Assembly (NCBI GenBank): GCA_015068525.1
Contig: SVKJ01000010.1
Coordinates: 1-59,111 of the forward strand
Direction of reading: 5' to 3'
Origin: Oscillospiraceae bacterium
GTDB lineage: Bacteria > Bacillota > Clostridia > UMGS1840 > HGM11507
Length of the DNA: 59,111 nt
Below are positions 34,635-43,626 of the stretch, piece after piece. The stretch's first letter is position 1; each line of letters opens with the position of its first letter. The notes beneath the pieces were generated by a model. It was not told where the DNA came from, made no database searches, and saw only the letters and a list, made by a program, of their open reading frames with translations. The position numbers were made by a program, and so were the translations under genes.

Positions 34635-35711
34635 ATGAAAGTTTTATATCTTATAAATCATGCAGGAAAAGCAGGAACTGAAAAATATGTGTATAATTTA
34701 GTTAAAGCATATAAGGATAAAAAGTGTGAATGTTTTTTTGCTTACAATGAAGAGGGGCTTTTGCTTTCACAAATGAAAGAGGAAAATGTGCCTTGTTTTC
34801 AGTTTGAAATGAAGCACCCTTTTGATATTAAAGCAGCAAAAAAACTTGCAAAGTATTTAAAGGAAAATGAGATCGACGTTGTCCATGCTCAGTATCCGAG
34901 AGAAAATTACATTGCTCTTTTATCAAAATTATTCTATAAAAAAACAAAGGTTGTTTTCACCTCACACTTAACTATAAAAACTAACTTTTTATGGAAAATA
35001 ACAAATAAATTTATGACTCCTTTTAATCATAAAATAATTTCAGTATGTAATCATGGTAAAGAACTTCTTATAGGAAACGGAGTTAAGAAAGAAAAAATTG
35101 AAGTTATTTTTAATGCGATGACTATTGATAAGGAAGAAACTAATTCTACTATAAGAGAAGAACTTGGTCTTAAAGACGAGTTTTTAATAGTTACACTTGC
35201 AAGATATCATTTTGCAAAAGGACTTCCGTTTTTAGTTGATTCAATAAAAAAATTAAAAGAAATTGCAACAGTTCCCTTTAAAGTTTTAATTGTGGGCGAC
35301 GGGGAACTGTGGGACGAAATAACTGAAAAAATTAAAAACGAGGGGCTTTCGGATACTATTTTACAGTTAGGATTCAGAAAAGATACCGATAATATCTTAT
35401 CAGGTTGTGACCTTTTTGTTAACTCTGCAAGTTGCCTGGAGGCATTATCTTTTGCAATGCTTGAAGCGTTATCCAAAAAGTTGCCTCTTGTTGCAACAAA
35501 TGTAGGAGGAAATTCAGATATAGTAAATCCTGATACCGACTGCGGAATAATTGTTGATTATCCTGACAATGAGCAAATGGCAAACGCTATAAATACTTTA
35601 ATGAATGATAAAGATATGTATGAAAGAATGTCTGAGAATGCAATAAAAGCAATAGAGGGAAGATTTAATTACGACAAAATGCTTGATAAAACTTTTAATA
35701 TGTATATTTAA
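34635..35711 (+). CDS. GT4 family glycosyltransferase
   Basis: A 358-residue GT-B enzyme that transfers a sugar from a nucleotide donor. N-terminal half: GKAGTEKYVYNLVKAY and VVHAQYPRENY. C-terminal half: LARYHFAKGLPFLVDSI, LIVGDGELWDEI and the E-x7-E donor loop (EALSFAMLEALS). There is no signal or membrane segment. AAAGGAAG precedes ATG. It is divergent from the phosphodiester glycosidase and probably belongs to the same surface-glycan pathway. Donor and acceptor unknown. Confidence 0.87.
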   Translation: MKVLYLINHAGKAGTEKYVYNLVKAYKDKKCECFFAYNEEGLLLSQMKEENVPCFQFEMKHPFDIKAAKKLAKYLKENEIDVVHAQYPRENYIALLSKLFYKKTKVVFTSHLTIKTNFLWKITNKFMTPFNHKIISVCNHGKELLIGNGVKKEKIEVIFNAMTIDKEETNSTIREELGLKDEFLIVTLARYHFAKGLPFLVDSIKKLKEIATVPFKVLIVGDGELWDEITEKIKNEGLSDTILQLGFRKDTDNILSGCDLFVNSASCLEALSFAMLEALSKKLPLVATNVGGNSDIVNPDTDCGIIVDYPDNEQMANAINTLMNDKDMYERMSENAIKAIEGRFNYDKMLDKTFNMYI

Positions 35712-35762
35712 AGGAAATAATAACTTGCAATGAATACATTTGTAGATTTTGTTAATGAATTA

Positions 35763-35801
35763 AAATGGACGCAAAAGGGACAGACCCTTTTGCGTCCATT
35801 T
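35763..35801. terminator. Bidirectional terminator
   Basis: A perfect 17-bp inverted repeat (35763-35779 and 35785-35801, loop ACAGA) between convergent genes. The stem includes GACGCAAAAGG, loosely like the GCAAAA arms of the dispersed hairpins. Confidence 0.8.
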
Positions 35802-35823
35802 AAGTTTAAAACGAACAATCCTT

Positions 35824-36423
35824 TTAATTAAGTTCAGATCTTTCTTTTATGTAACTTTCTAAAAAGTCAATGGTTTTTTCAAGTCCGAGAATACTTGAAT
35901 TGATAGAAATATGATAGTTTCTTGAATCTCCCCATTTACCTTTGCAGTGGTTGTTATGATAGGTTTTTCTTGCAAAGTCTTTTCTCTTTCTTAATGCTTC
36001 GGCTTCTTTTTCGTTCAAGTTATATATTTCCATAATTCTTTTGACTTTTTCTTCTTTATTTCCCAAAATGAAAATAGTTACCATGTTTTTATTATGCGAA
36101 AGATGATGTTCTGCGCATCTTCCTACTATAACAAAAGATTCTCCGTTATCTGCTTTTTTTTGCAAAAATTTAAATTGCATATTTACAAGGTGTTCCTGCA
36201 TTGATGTTGAGTGGCCGTTAATTTTTCTTGTAAATAAAGAAAACTTTGGTCTTTCGTCAAACTTGTGAAATTCGTGTTCATCAATTCCGAATTCTTCTGC
36301 CATACTGTCAAGTAAGTTGTGGTCAAAAAGCGGAATATCAAATCTTTTAGAAAGTTCCTCCGCAATAGCGTGACCGGCGCTGCCAAATTCTCTGCCTATT
36401 GAAATAATAAGTTGTTTATCCAT
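35824..36423 (-). CDS. Cytidylate kinase-like family protein
   Basis: A 199-residue P-loop protein of the cytidylate-kinase-like family (PF13189 type). N-terminal IISIGREFGSAGHAIAEELSKRF carries the nucleotide-binding loop; VIVGRCAEHHL and a basic lid region RKRKDFARKTYHNNHCKGKWGDSRNYHISINSS follow. These proteins are common in anaerobic Firmicutes and their substrate is unknown; true CMP kinase (Cmk) is longer. It lies 13 bases downstream of the permease gene and is likely in its operon. Confidence 0.78.
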   Translation of the reverse strand: MDKQLIISIGREFGSAGHAIAEELSKRFDIPLFDHNLLDSMAEEFGIDEHEFHKFDERPKFSLFTRKINGHSTSMQEHLVNMQFKFLQKKADNGESFVIVGRCAEHHLSHNKNMVTIFILGNKEEKVKRIMEIYNLNEKEAEALRKRKDFARKTYHNNHCKGKWGDSRNYHISINSSILGLEKTIDFLESYIKERSELN

Positions 36424-36436
36424 AAATTAAACTCCT

Positions 36437-37789
36437 TTATATATATCTTACACAAATAAATACTGTTGATATTAAAAGTACAATTACTGTGGCAGGTACT
36501 GAATATTTGCAGAATTTACCCCAACCTATAAAATGACCTTCCTGTGCCGCGGCAGAAATTCCGACAACGTTTGCAGATGCGCCGATTGGTGTTGCACATC
36601 CTCCGATATCCGTACCCATTGAAAGCGACCATGCAAGTGTATCAAGTGAAACTCCTGATGAAAGTGAAAGTGTACGTATAACAGGAATCATTGTTGCTGC
36701 AAATGGTATGTTATCTACAAATGCACTTGCAAGTCCTGAAAGCCATATAATAATTATAATAAGCAGGTATTTGCTGTTTCCGCTTAATATTTTAATATAT
36801 TCTGCTATAAGTTCAAGAACATGAGTCTGCTCTAAACCACCTACAACTATAAATAATCCTATGAAGAAAAGCAAAGTTTTATAATCAACTTTTTTAAGAA
36901 TAATCATTGTTTTCTTACCTGCAAAGATAAGGGTAGCGATTGTTACAAAAACTCCGATTGTTGAAACTGTAAGTCCTGTCATAGAGTGAGTTACAAGCAT
37001 CACAACTGCTGTTAAGAAAATAATTACACTGATTATGAAATCTTTTTTGTTTTTTATTGCATCCTTTGCATTAAGACTTGCATTACTGCTGTCAGAAGAT
37101 GATGTTTTCATATATTTTCTGAATATAAGGCAAAAGTACAAAATAATAAAAGGTACGCATATTAAAACTATAAGACCTGTGTTGGTTATAAAATCAAAGA
37201 AACTGTAACCCAAAGATGTTCCGATTATTATATTCGGAGGATCCCCGCACATTGTAGCGCTTCCTCCAAGATTTGCACAGAATATTTCTGCGATAATAAG
37301 AGGAGCAGGTTTAAATTTCAGTATCTTGGCAAGTTCTAAAGTAGCAGATGCTAAGAATAAAATAACTGTAATACTGTCAATAAACATTGCAAGTATGGTT
37401 GACATTACCATAAAGGTTATAAATAAAGGTAAAGTTTTGTATTTAACAATTTTGGCAAGACCTAAGCACAGCCAACGGAAAAATCCTGATTCGCCCATTC
37501 CTTCTACCATAACCATCATACCGGCAATAAATACAATTGTTTCCCAGTTAATCCCTGCTGATACTCCGGCACTTTCGCCGTTTGCATACCAGAAATGAGC
37601 AGTAAAGAAACTTTTTAAATTAAGAGTGTCCCATATTGCAGGAAAACTTTTCATACATATTCCAAAAACCAGAACAAGCATAAGTAAGCCGCATACAAGT
37701 GTAACAATATGCCTTTCAATCTTATCACTTACAATGGCAAGGAACATAACAATAAAAATTAATACTGCAATAATTTGTGCAATTTCCAT
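36437..37789 (-). CDS. ArsB/NhaD-type (SLC13-like) ion permease
   Basis: A 450-residue polytopic protein of the ion-transporter superfamily (ArsB/NhaD/CitMHS) with about 11-12 helices. Marks: GMMVMVEGMGESGFF, MSTILAMFIDSITVILFLA, IFCANLGGSATMCGDPPNIIIGTSLGY and the repeat-symmetric SGLASAFVDNIPFAATMIPVI plus GTDIGGCATPIGASANVVG. The paired Asn/Gly-Pro loops suit Na+-coupled transport; whether it exchanges Na+/H+, carboxylates or oxyanions cannot be told. GGGGG lies before ATG. It is preceded by a 290-nt structured leader and a consensus promoter, so its expression is probably controlled at the RNA level. Confidence 0.82.
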   Translation of the reverse strand: MEIAQIIAVLIFIVMFLAIVSDKIERHIVTLVCGLLMLVLVFGICMKSFPAIWDTLNLKSFFTAHFWYANGESAGVSAGINWETIVFIAGMMVMVEGMGESGFFRWLCLGLAKIVKYKTLPLFITFMVMSTILAMFIDSITVILFLASATLELAKILKFKPAPLIIAEIFCANLGGSATMCGDPPNIIIGTSLGYSFFDFITNTGLIVLICVPFIILYFCLIFRKYMKTSSSDSSNASLNAKDAIKNKKDFIISVIIFLTAVVMLVTHSMTGLTVSTIGVFVTIATLIFAGKKTMIILKKVDYKTLLFFIGLFIVVGGLEQTHVLELIAEYIKILSGNSKYLLIIIIIWLSGLASAFVDNIPFAATMIPVIRTLSLSSGVSLDTLAWSLSMGTDIGGCATPIGASANVVGISAAAQEGHFIGWGKFCKYSVPATVIVLLISTVFICVRYI

Positions 37790-37796
37790 TTTAAAT

Positions 37797-38084
37797 CCCC
37801 CTTGGGCACTCGGGAGCCAAAACCCCTTATGCCTTAAACTTGTTAAATTTTAACCTTTTTAACTTGGCGCCCTCGTAAGGCGTTAGCCTGACATCGTCCT
37901 TCGCATTAAAAATCTTAGAAATTTCCCTGCGTTTAAGGTCGAAGAGTTTAAAATTGAGAAATTTTGTTTAAGTCAAAGAAATTTCAAGGATAATACTTAC
38001 GTATATTCGCAGGAATTTCTACAGGATTAAGCGAAATTTATAATTTTAAACCATAAGGTGTTCGACTCCCGAGCGCCCATTGCT
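37797..38084 (-). ncRNA. Candidate structured cis-regulatory leader RNA of the permease
   Basis: On the minus strand the transcript should start near 38084 and run into the permease ribosome binding site. A 15-bp closing stem pairs 38064-38078 with 37804-37818; all pairs form, two as G-U. It continues through a CCUUAUG/CAUAAGG helix (5' arm near 38049-38055, 3' arm near 37825-37831) and a UUUAAA stretch. The interior has a small GUAA-loop hairpin (37993-38004), GGC-UAAC-GCC (37879-37888) and three copies of a GAAAUUUC-like motif. On the plus strand the two wobbles would be A-C mismatches, so the minus strand is the one under constraint. It does not match a riboswitch class I can recall. Confidence 0.6.
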
Positions 38085-38090
38085 CAGTTT

Positions 38091-38119
38091 ATTATATCAC
38101 TTTGTAAATGTAAAGTCAA
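38091..38119 (-). promoter_or_regulatory. Sigma-A promoter of the structured leader and permease
   Basis: On the minus strand TTGACT (38114-38119), 17 bases, perfect TATAAT (38091-38096), placing the start a few bases before the closing stem of the leader. Confidence 0.82.
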
Positions 38120-38182
38120 TTTTCAAATCAGAGAAAAATGTTATATTTTTACACATTTTGTTGTGAAAATTGTAAGAAATTA

Positions 38183-38211
38183 TTGTAAGAATAGAAAAAA
38201 TGATTTATAAT
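38183..38211 (+). promoter_or_regulatory. Sigma-A promoter for the creatininase-family gene
   Basis: TTGTAA at 38183-38188, 17 bases, TATAAT at 38206-38211, divergent from the leader promoter. Confidence 0.7.
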
Positions 38212-38244
38212 AAAGGATAAATAAAATATAAAGGAGTTTTTCTA

Positions 38245-38976
38245 ATGCTTGATTTTACAAAAACGGCAGACGATATAGTAAATGAATCTTCCGACCTTGC
38301 CATTTTGCCTATAGGCTCAACGGAACAGCACGGACCTCATCTGCCTATGTGCACAGACTATACTGTTGCAACTGAAATATCAAAACTTATTGCAAAAAAA
38401 ACAGGAGCATACCTTCTTCCGACTTTGCCGATAAGCACCTGCTATGAGCATAAAGGTAAAAAAGGCAGTGTGTGGATGAAACCCGATACTTTTTATAAAG
38501 TTATTCAGGATATAGTTCTCTGTTTAAAAGATCAGGGATTTACAAAAGTTGCAGTTGTACTCGGTCATGGAGGAATATTTGTTGCAACGCCTGCTATCAG
38601 GGAACTTAACGCTATGTATGACGGGCTTAAGGTTGCAAAAATAGATTTTCTTCAGTTTTTCGGAACAAAAGAAATGCTTGAAGTTTTAGAGTGTTCCGAC
38701 AACCTCCATGCATGTGAATATGAAACATCTCTTATGCTTTATTTAAAGGAAGATAGTGTTAAAAAAGACAAAATCAAAGAAGCGGATTTTATTCCGCCTT
38801 ATCCGAGAGATTTTTTAAATTATGTATCGCTTGTTAAATTAAGTGATACGGGAGTATGGGGCAAACCATCACTTGGCAGTAAAGAAAAAGGCGAAAGAAT
38901 TACAAAAATACTTGTTGAAAAAAGTATCGAATATATGGATAAAGTATTTAACACTATGGACGATAAAGCATGGTAA
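38245..38976 (+). CDS. Creatininase-family amidohydrolase
   Basis: A 243-residue metal-dependent amidohydrolase of the creatininase superfamily. Metal and active-site residues are visible in IGSTEQHGPHLPMCTDY, VVLGHGGIF and HACEYETSLML. Family members hydrolyse cyclic amides or formamide-type substrates (creatinine, FAPy, mycofactocin-linked peptides); the substrate here is unknown. AAAGGAG lies 8 bases before ATG. No radical SAM or peptide partner is adjacent. It is monocistronic as far as can be seen. Confidence 0.85.
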   Translation: MLDFTKTADDIVNESSDLAILPIGSTEQHGPHLPMCTDYTVATEISKLIAKKTGAYLLPTLPISTCYEHKGKKGSVWMKPDTFYKVIQDIVLCLKDQGFTKVAVVLGHGGIFVATPAIRELNAMYDGLKVAKIDFLQFFGTKEMLEVLECSDNLHACEYETSLMLYLKEDSVKKDKIKEADFIPPYPRDFLNYVSLVKLSDTGVWGKPSLGSKEKGERITKILVEKSIEYMDKVFNTMDDKAW

Positions 38977-39020
38977 TCTATTTACTTTATTCCATATAAA
39001 TTGTATTTTGAATAATGTAT

Positions 39021-39241
39021 TTGACATTTTTGGTATATTGTGATATATTAAAAGTAGAAATTATTAAAAGTGGCTGAAATTTTACAAAAAATTATAAAAA
39101 AAATCTACAAACTTAAAAAAATCCACAACTCCAAAAAAACCATAAGCAAAGGGGTTTAGGACGGTTATTTTATAAAATGAAGATTTTTTTTGATGGCTGT
39201 GAAAATATTTTGTTTACAAGTGGAATGTTTTCAACTATAAT
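39021..39241 (+). promoter_or_regulatory. Two promoters and long leader upstream of the ABC permeases
   Basis: The 319-base gap 38977-39295 has no gene. It has a distal promoter TTGACA-17-TATATT (39021-39049) and a proximal TTTACA-17-TATAAT (39213-39241), with an A-rich leader between. I see no convincing riboswitch fold. Confidence 0.65.
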
Positions 39242-39295
39242 GATAACATCAAATATGACGATTTTTCAGTCGACTAAAATAAGGGGGACAAAAAA

Positions 39296-40240
39296 ATGGT
39301 AAAAACTTCTACAACAGTTGTCATGAATAAGAAATCTTTTGCTAGAAGAGTTCTTGATGACTGGCAGCTTATACTGTTGGCACTTCCCGGTTTAATTTTT
39401 TACATCATATTCAGATACGGACCGATGTACGGGGTGACAATTGCTTTTAAAGACTATGGTATATTTTTAGGTATCTTCGGAAGCCCATGGGAAGATCCAT
39501 GGTACTATAACTTCCAGATGTTCTTCACTTCAGGGGACTTCTGGCCGCTTCTTAGAAATACATTTACGCTCGGTTCATATATACTTTTATTCTCATTCCC
39601 TGTACCGATTATATTTGCTCTTTTCTTAAATGAAGTAAAGAATATTAAATTTAAGAAACTGACACAGACTATTACATATCTGCCTTCGCTTTTATCAATG
39701 GTTGTTGTTTGTTCGATGGCAATTGATATGTTATCTCCAAGTTCAGGTATTATAAACAAACTTATCGTTGCCTTAGGCGGAGAAGCGGTTTACTTTATGA
39801 TTAAACCTGAATGGTTCAGAACTGTATATATTCTTATACATATATGGCATGGTTTCGGTAGTGGTGCAGTTATTTATATTGCTGCTCTTGGCGGTGTTGA
39901 CCCATCACTTTATGAAGCTGCCAGAATTGATGGTTGCTCAAGATTAAAACAAATCTGGCACGTTTCAATACCTGCTATTTTACCAACAGTTGTTCTTATG
40001 TTCATTATGAGTTCAGGTAACATTATAAGAGTAGGTTATGAACAGGTATTGTTACTGTACAATGCTGCTACCTACGAAGTTGCCGATATCTTTGGAACAT
40101 TCGTTTACAGAAAAGGTATTTTGGAAACTAACTACAGTTACTCTACTGCAGTAAGTTTATTTGAATCAATAGTTGCGTTATTCTTCGTTATTTGTTCTAA
40201 TACACTTAGTAAGAAGATTAATGAAACAAGTTTATGGTAA
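39296..40240 (+). CDS. lplB: Sugar ABC transporter permease (LplB type)
   Basis: A 314-residue permease with six helices of the LplB/YtcP polysaccharide-uptake family. N-terminal WQLILLALPGLIFYIIFRYGPMYGVTIAFKDY and the EAA loop YEAARIDGCSRLKQIWHVSIPAILP are characteristic; the EAA loop docks onto the ATPase. AGGGGGAC precedes ATG. It pairs with the next gene to form the membrane channel for oligosaccharides, perhaps pectin- or uronate-derived in view of kdgK/uxuA nearby. Confidence 0.9.
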   Translation: MVKTSTTVVMNKKSFARRVLDDWQLILLALPGLIFYIIFRYGPMYGVTIAFKDYGIFLGIFGSPWEDPWYYNFQMFFTSGDFWPLLRNTFTLGSYILLFSFPVPIIFALFLNEVKNIKFKKLTQTITYLPSLLSMVVVCSMAIDMLSPSSGIINKLIVALGGEAVYFMIKPEWFRTVYILIHIWHGFGSGAVIYIAALGGVDPSLYEAARIDGCSRLKQIWHVSIPAILPTVVLMFIMSSGNIIRVGYEQVLLLYNAATYEVADIFGTFVYRKGILETNYSYSTAVSLFESIVALFFVICSNTLSKKINETSLW

Positions 40241-40255
40241 TAGGAGGTAGAAACA

Positions 40256-41170
40256 GTGAGCTTATTTACTAAAAAGAATGCAGAAGAAAAAGAATTCCAT
40301 AACAAAAAGAACAGACTTGACAGATGGACTCTTTTTGATTATTTAAATGCATTTATAATGCTTGTTCTTATATTTATAACACTTTATCCTGTTTGGTATG
40401 TACTTTGTGTTTCACTAAGTTCTACCGCAGCAATCAACCAGGGCGCAGTTACATTCTGGCCTGTTGGATTTAACTTTGATGCATACTTTGAAATTCTTGA
40501 TACACCAAAAATTCCAAGAGCATATCTTAACACACTTATTTATACAGGTGTTGGTACATTCTGCAGTGTTGTTATGACGGTTATTTTTGCTTATCCTTTA
40601 TCAAGAAGAAACTTTGTATTCAGAAAACCTCTTATGATTATGGTAACAATTACAATGTTCTTCTCAGGTGGTATGATTCCTTCGTTCTTGCTTGTTAAAG
40701 AACTTGGACTTTTAGACTCAATGTGGTCACTTGTTCTTCCTTCTTTAATAGCAACTTATGACCTTATCGTTATGAGAAGTTTCTTTGAAACAATACCAAA
40801 TGAAGTATATGAAGCAGCGGTTGTTGACGGTGCAAGTGAATTTAAGATTTTAACATCAATCTTTGTTCCTCTTGCAAAACCTGCTATCGCATCTATTTCA
40901 CTATTTTACATAAGAGGTCAGTGGAACAGTTTCTTACTACCATCAATTTACTTAACAACTGCTGAAAAATATCCTCTACAGGTTATTTTAAGAGATATGT
41001 TAATTAATATGACAGGTCAGAACGCAAACGACCTTGAAGAAAGCAGATTTACACCTGAAGCACTTAAGAATGCGACAATTTTCGTATCAGTATTACCATT
41101 CTTACTAATTTATCCTTTCATACAAAAATACTTTGTAAAAGGTTTAACATTAGGTGCAGTAAAAGGGTAA
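40256..41170 (+). CDS. lplC: Sugar ABC transporter permease (LplC/YtcP type)
   Basis: A 304-residue second permease with six helices. N-terminal LNAFIMLVLIFITLYPVWYVLCVSLSS, the EAA loop YEAAVVDGASEFKILTSIFVPLAKPAIASISLFYIRGQWNSFLLP and the C-terminal KYFVKGLTLGAVKG are family marks. The start is GTG at 40256 after TAGGAGG. A terminator follows immediately, so neither the usual solute-binding protein nor an ATPase is encoded with it; such systems normally borrow an MsmK-type ATPase. Confidence 0.9.
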   Translation: MSLFTKKNAEEKEFHNKKNRLDRWTLFDYLNAFIMLVLIFITLYPVWYVLCVSLSSTAAINQGAVTFWPVGFNFDAYFEILDTPKIPRAYLNTLIYTGVGTFCSVVMTVIFAYPLSRRNFVFRKPLMIMVTITMFFSGGMIPSFLLVKELGLLDSMWSLVLPSLIATYDLIVMRSFFETIPNEVYEAAVVDGASEFKILTSIFVPLAKPAIASISLFYIRGQWNSFLLPSIYLTTAEKYPLQVILRDMLINMTGQNANDLEESRFTPEALKNATIFVSVLPFLLIYPFIQKYFVKGLTLGAVKG

Positions 41171-41183
41171 AACAAAGTTTTTA

Positions 41184-41215
41184 AAGACCCGGCATTAGCC
41201 GGGTCTTTTTTTTTG
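41184..41215 (+). terminator. Terminator after the ABC permeases
   Basis: AAGACCCGGC / GCCGGGTCTT (41184-41193, 41198-41207) with loop ATTA and a run of nine T. Confidence 0.93.
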
Positions 41216-41313
41216 TGGATTGAGGCAAAAAAAGTCTATGAAACTCTTACTGTATTAAGAGTAATTAATAATGATAAATTTTTAGATTTTGATTTTATTT
41301 TTAACTGTTTTAC

Positions 41314-41342
41314 TTGAAAATTAAAGATATTTAAAGTATAAT
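41314..41342 (+). promoter_or_regulatory. Sigma-A promoter for the OPT transporter operon
   Basis: TTGAAA at 41314-41319, 17 bases, TATAAT at 41337-41342. Confidence 0.75.
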
Positions 41343-41385
41343 ATTCTAAGATAACATAATACTAAAAAAGAGAGAGGATTATTTT

Positions 41386-43287
41386 ATGCAGAATAAAGAA
41401 TTTAAACCTTATATTCCTGCTGACAGAGTAACGCCTGAAATTACGGTTACTTCTATCATAATGGGAATTTTACTGGCAGTTGTTTTTGGTGCTGCAAATG
41501 CTTATCTTGGACTAAGAGTTGGGATGACAGTTTCAGCTTCAATTCCTGCTGCCGTAATTGCTATGGGAGTTATACGCGTTATAATGCGTAAGAATTCCAT
41601 ATTGGAAAGCAATGTTGTTCAGACTATAGGTTCTGCCGGCGAATCAGTTGCCGCAGGTGCTATATTTACTTTGCCTGCTTTATTTTTATGGGCAGCAGAA
41701 GGTGTTATGGATAAGCCCGGTATTGTAGAAATAACTCTTATTGCCCTGATTGGCGGTCTTTTAGGGGTATTTTTCATGGTGCCATTAAGAAATGCGCTTA
41801 TAGTTAAAGAACACAATATTCTTCCTTATCCTGAAGGTACAGCCTGTGCAGAAGTTTTACTTGCAGGTGAAGAAGGCGGTGCAAATGCTACAACAGTTTT
41901 TGCAGGTATGGGATTTGCTGCAATATTTAAGTTTATAATTGACGGACTTAAAGCAGTTCCGGGAGAAATATCGCTAAGAGTAAAAGGATTTGCAGGAGAA
42001 ATAGGAACTCAAGTTTACCCTGCTGTTATGAGTGTAGGTTATATTTGCGGACCTCGTATTTCTTCTTATATGTTCTCGGGCGGTGTATTAAGCTGGCTTG
42101 TTATTATTCCGTTAATCGTATTGTTTGGTGAAAATATAGTTTTATATCCTGGCACGGTATCAATCGGAGAAATGTTTGCAGATGGCGGAGCGAGTGCTAT
42201 ATGGTCTTCATATATCCGTTATATCGGCGCAGGAGCGCTTGCATGCGGAGGTATTATAAGTTTAATTAAATCTTTACCTCTTATTATTTCTACTTTTAAA
42301 GGCGCTATGAAAGGTATGGCACAGGGAAGCAGCGCCGGAACATTAAGAACTGAACAGGATTTAAGCATGAAAATTGTTATAACTGTTATTGTTCTGTTAA
42401 CTCTTCTTGTATGGCTTGTTCCTGCAATCCCTGTATCAATTGTAGGTGCGATAATTGTTGTCGTGTTCGGATTTTTCTTTGCAACAGTTTCTTCAAGAAT
42501 GGTTGGGCTTGTCGGAAGCAGTAACAACCCTGTTTCAGGAATGGCAATTGCCACACTTTTAATATCAACACTTATTTTAAAAGTTACAGGCGATGTTGGT
42601 GCGCATGGTATGCAGGCTGCAATTGCTATTGGCTCAATTATCTGTATTGTTGCCGCAATTTCAGGGGATACATCTCAGGATTTAAAAACAGGTTTCTTAC
42701 TTGGTGCAACACCTAAGAAACAGCAAATAGGTGAAATAATCGGTGTTGTTGCTTCGGCTCTTGCAATAGGCGGAACATTATATCTTCTTGATGCTGCATG
42801 GGGATTTGGCTCAGAAGAACTTGCCGCACCTCAGGCTACTTTAATGAAAATGATTATCGAAGGTGTTATGAATGCAGACCTTCCATGGACACTGGTATTT
42901 ATAGGAGTATTTATCTCAATAGTTATAGAAATGCTTGGCATTCCTGTTCTTCCTTTTGCTATTGGTATTTACCTTCCTGTTCAGCTTAATGCTTGTATTA
43001 TGGTTGGTGGCCTTGTAAGATTATTCTTTGATAAGATGAAAAAAGAAGAAAAGGTTAAAAAAGAAATTGTAAACGATGGTATCCTGTTCTGTTCGGGTAT
43101 GATAGCAGGGGAAGGTATTGTCGGAATTATACTTGCACTTTTAGCAGTGGCAGGAATTGACGGACTTATAAATATTTCAGGACTTCTTTCGTTGCCTTCA
43201 TGGGCATCAACCGTATTAAGTCTTGTTGTTTTCGGACTCATTATTTTAAGTCTGCTTAAATTCTCACTCTTTAAGAAAAGAAAATAA
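41386..43287 (+). CDS. OPT-family oligopeptide transporter
   Basis: A 633-residue polytopic protein with about 15-16 helices. The N-terminal EITVTSIIMGILLAVVFGAANAYLGLRVGMTVSASIPAAVI, EHNILPYPEGTACAEVLLAGE and SSNNPVSGMAIATLL segments are those of the bacterial OPT/YSL family, which import small peptides or metal-chelate complexes driven by the ion gradient. AGAGAGAGG precedes ATG. The PqqD-like gene follows after 5 bases and a membrane protein next, making a three-gene operon ended by a bidirectional terminator. Substrate unknown. Confidence 0.92.
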   Translation: MQNKEFKPYIPADRVTPEITVTSIIMGILLAVVFGAANAYLGLRVGMTVSASIPAAVIAMGVIRVIMRKNSILESNVVQTIGSAGESVAAGAIFTLPALFLWAAEGVMDKPGIVEITLIALIGGLLGVFFMVPLRNALIVKEHNILPYPEGTACAEVLLAGEEGGANATTVFAGMGFAAIFKFIIDGLKAVPGEISLRVKGFAGEIGTQVYPAVMSVGYICGPRISSYMFSGGVLSWLVIIPLIVLFGENIVLYPGTVSIGEMFADGGASAIWSSYIRYIGAGALACGGIISLIKSLPLIISTFKGAMKGMAQGSSAGTLRTEQDLSMKIVITVIVLLTLLVWLVPAIPVSIVGAIIVVVFGFFFATVSSRMVGLVGSSNNPVSGMAIATLLISTLILKVTGDVGAHGMQAAIAIGSIICIVAAISGDTSQDLKTGFLLGATPKKQQIGEIIGVVASALAIGGTLYLLDAAWGFGSEELAAPQATLMKMIIEGVMNADLPWTLVFIGVFISIVIEMLGIPVLPFAIGIYLPVQLNACIMVGGLVRLFFDKMKKEEKVKKEIVNDGILFCSGMIAGEGIVGIILALLAVAGIDGLINISGLLSLPSWASTVLSLVVFGLIILSLLKFSLFKKRK

Positions 43288-43292
43288 GAAAT

Positions 43293-43622
43293 ATGAAAAA
43301 AGAAAATTATCTTGATAAAAAGCCGATGTTAAATTCACACATCGGCTTTACAATAAAAGACGATATAGTTACTTTGGAAATAGAAAATAAAGGATTTGTT
43401 AATAAGATTTTCCAAAAACTGTTTAACAAACCAAAAAAAAGTTATATTCATCTTGATGAACTTGGGAGTTTTGCAATTTTATGTTCAGATGGTATAAGGG
43501 ATATAGGGGAAATTGGTAAATTAGTCGAAGAAAAGTTTGGCGATAAGGCACAACCGGTTTATGAACGCCTTGCTAAATTTTTTCAGATTATGGACAGTTA
43601 TTCTTTTATTGAATGGATGTGA
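43293..43622 (+). CDS. PqqD-like (RRE-fold) small protein
   Basis: A 109-residue protein whose second half, YIHLDELGSFAILCSDGIRDIGEIGKLVEEKFGDKAQPVYERLAKFFQIM, matches the PqqD family: a strand pair, a winged-helix-like core with LDELGSFAxxxxDGxRxxxEI and a terminal helix. PqqD domains bind precursor peptides for modification enzymes (RiPP recognition element). No radical SAM enzyme or precursor is adjacent; instead it is locked to an OPT peptide transporter. No signal or membrane segment. AGAAAT before ATG is a weak ribosome binding site, suggesting coupling to the upstream gene. Confidence 0.75.
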   Translation: MKKENYLDKKPMLNSHIGFTIKDDIVTLEIENKGFVNKIFQKLFNKPKKSYIHLDELGSFAILCSDGIRDIGEIGKLVEEKFGDKAQPVYERLAKFFQIMDSYSFIEWM

Positions 43623-43626
43623 AAAT

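Noticed and set aside
37797..38084. Group II intron or known large ncRNA for the permease leader
   Set aside because: No domain V-like hairpin with the AGC/GNRA arrangement, no reverse transcriptase, and the size is too small; I also could not match cobalamin, lysine, M-box or ydaO cores.
43537..43626. Longer N-terminus for the DUF2238-like membrane protein
   Set aside because: It would overlap the PqqD-like gene by 86 bases, and GTG 43627 has a suitable ribosome binding site.
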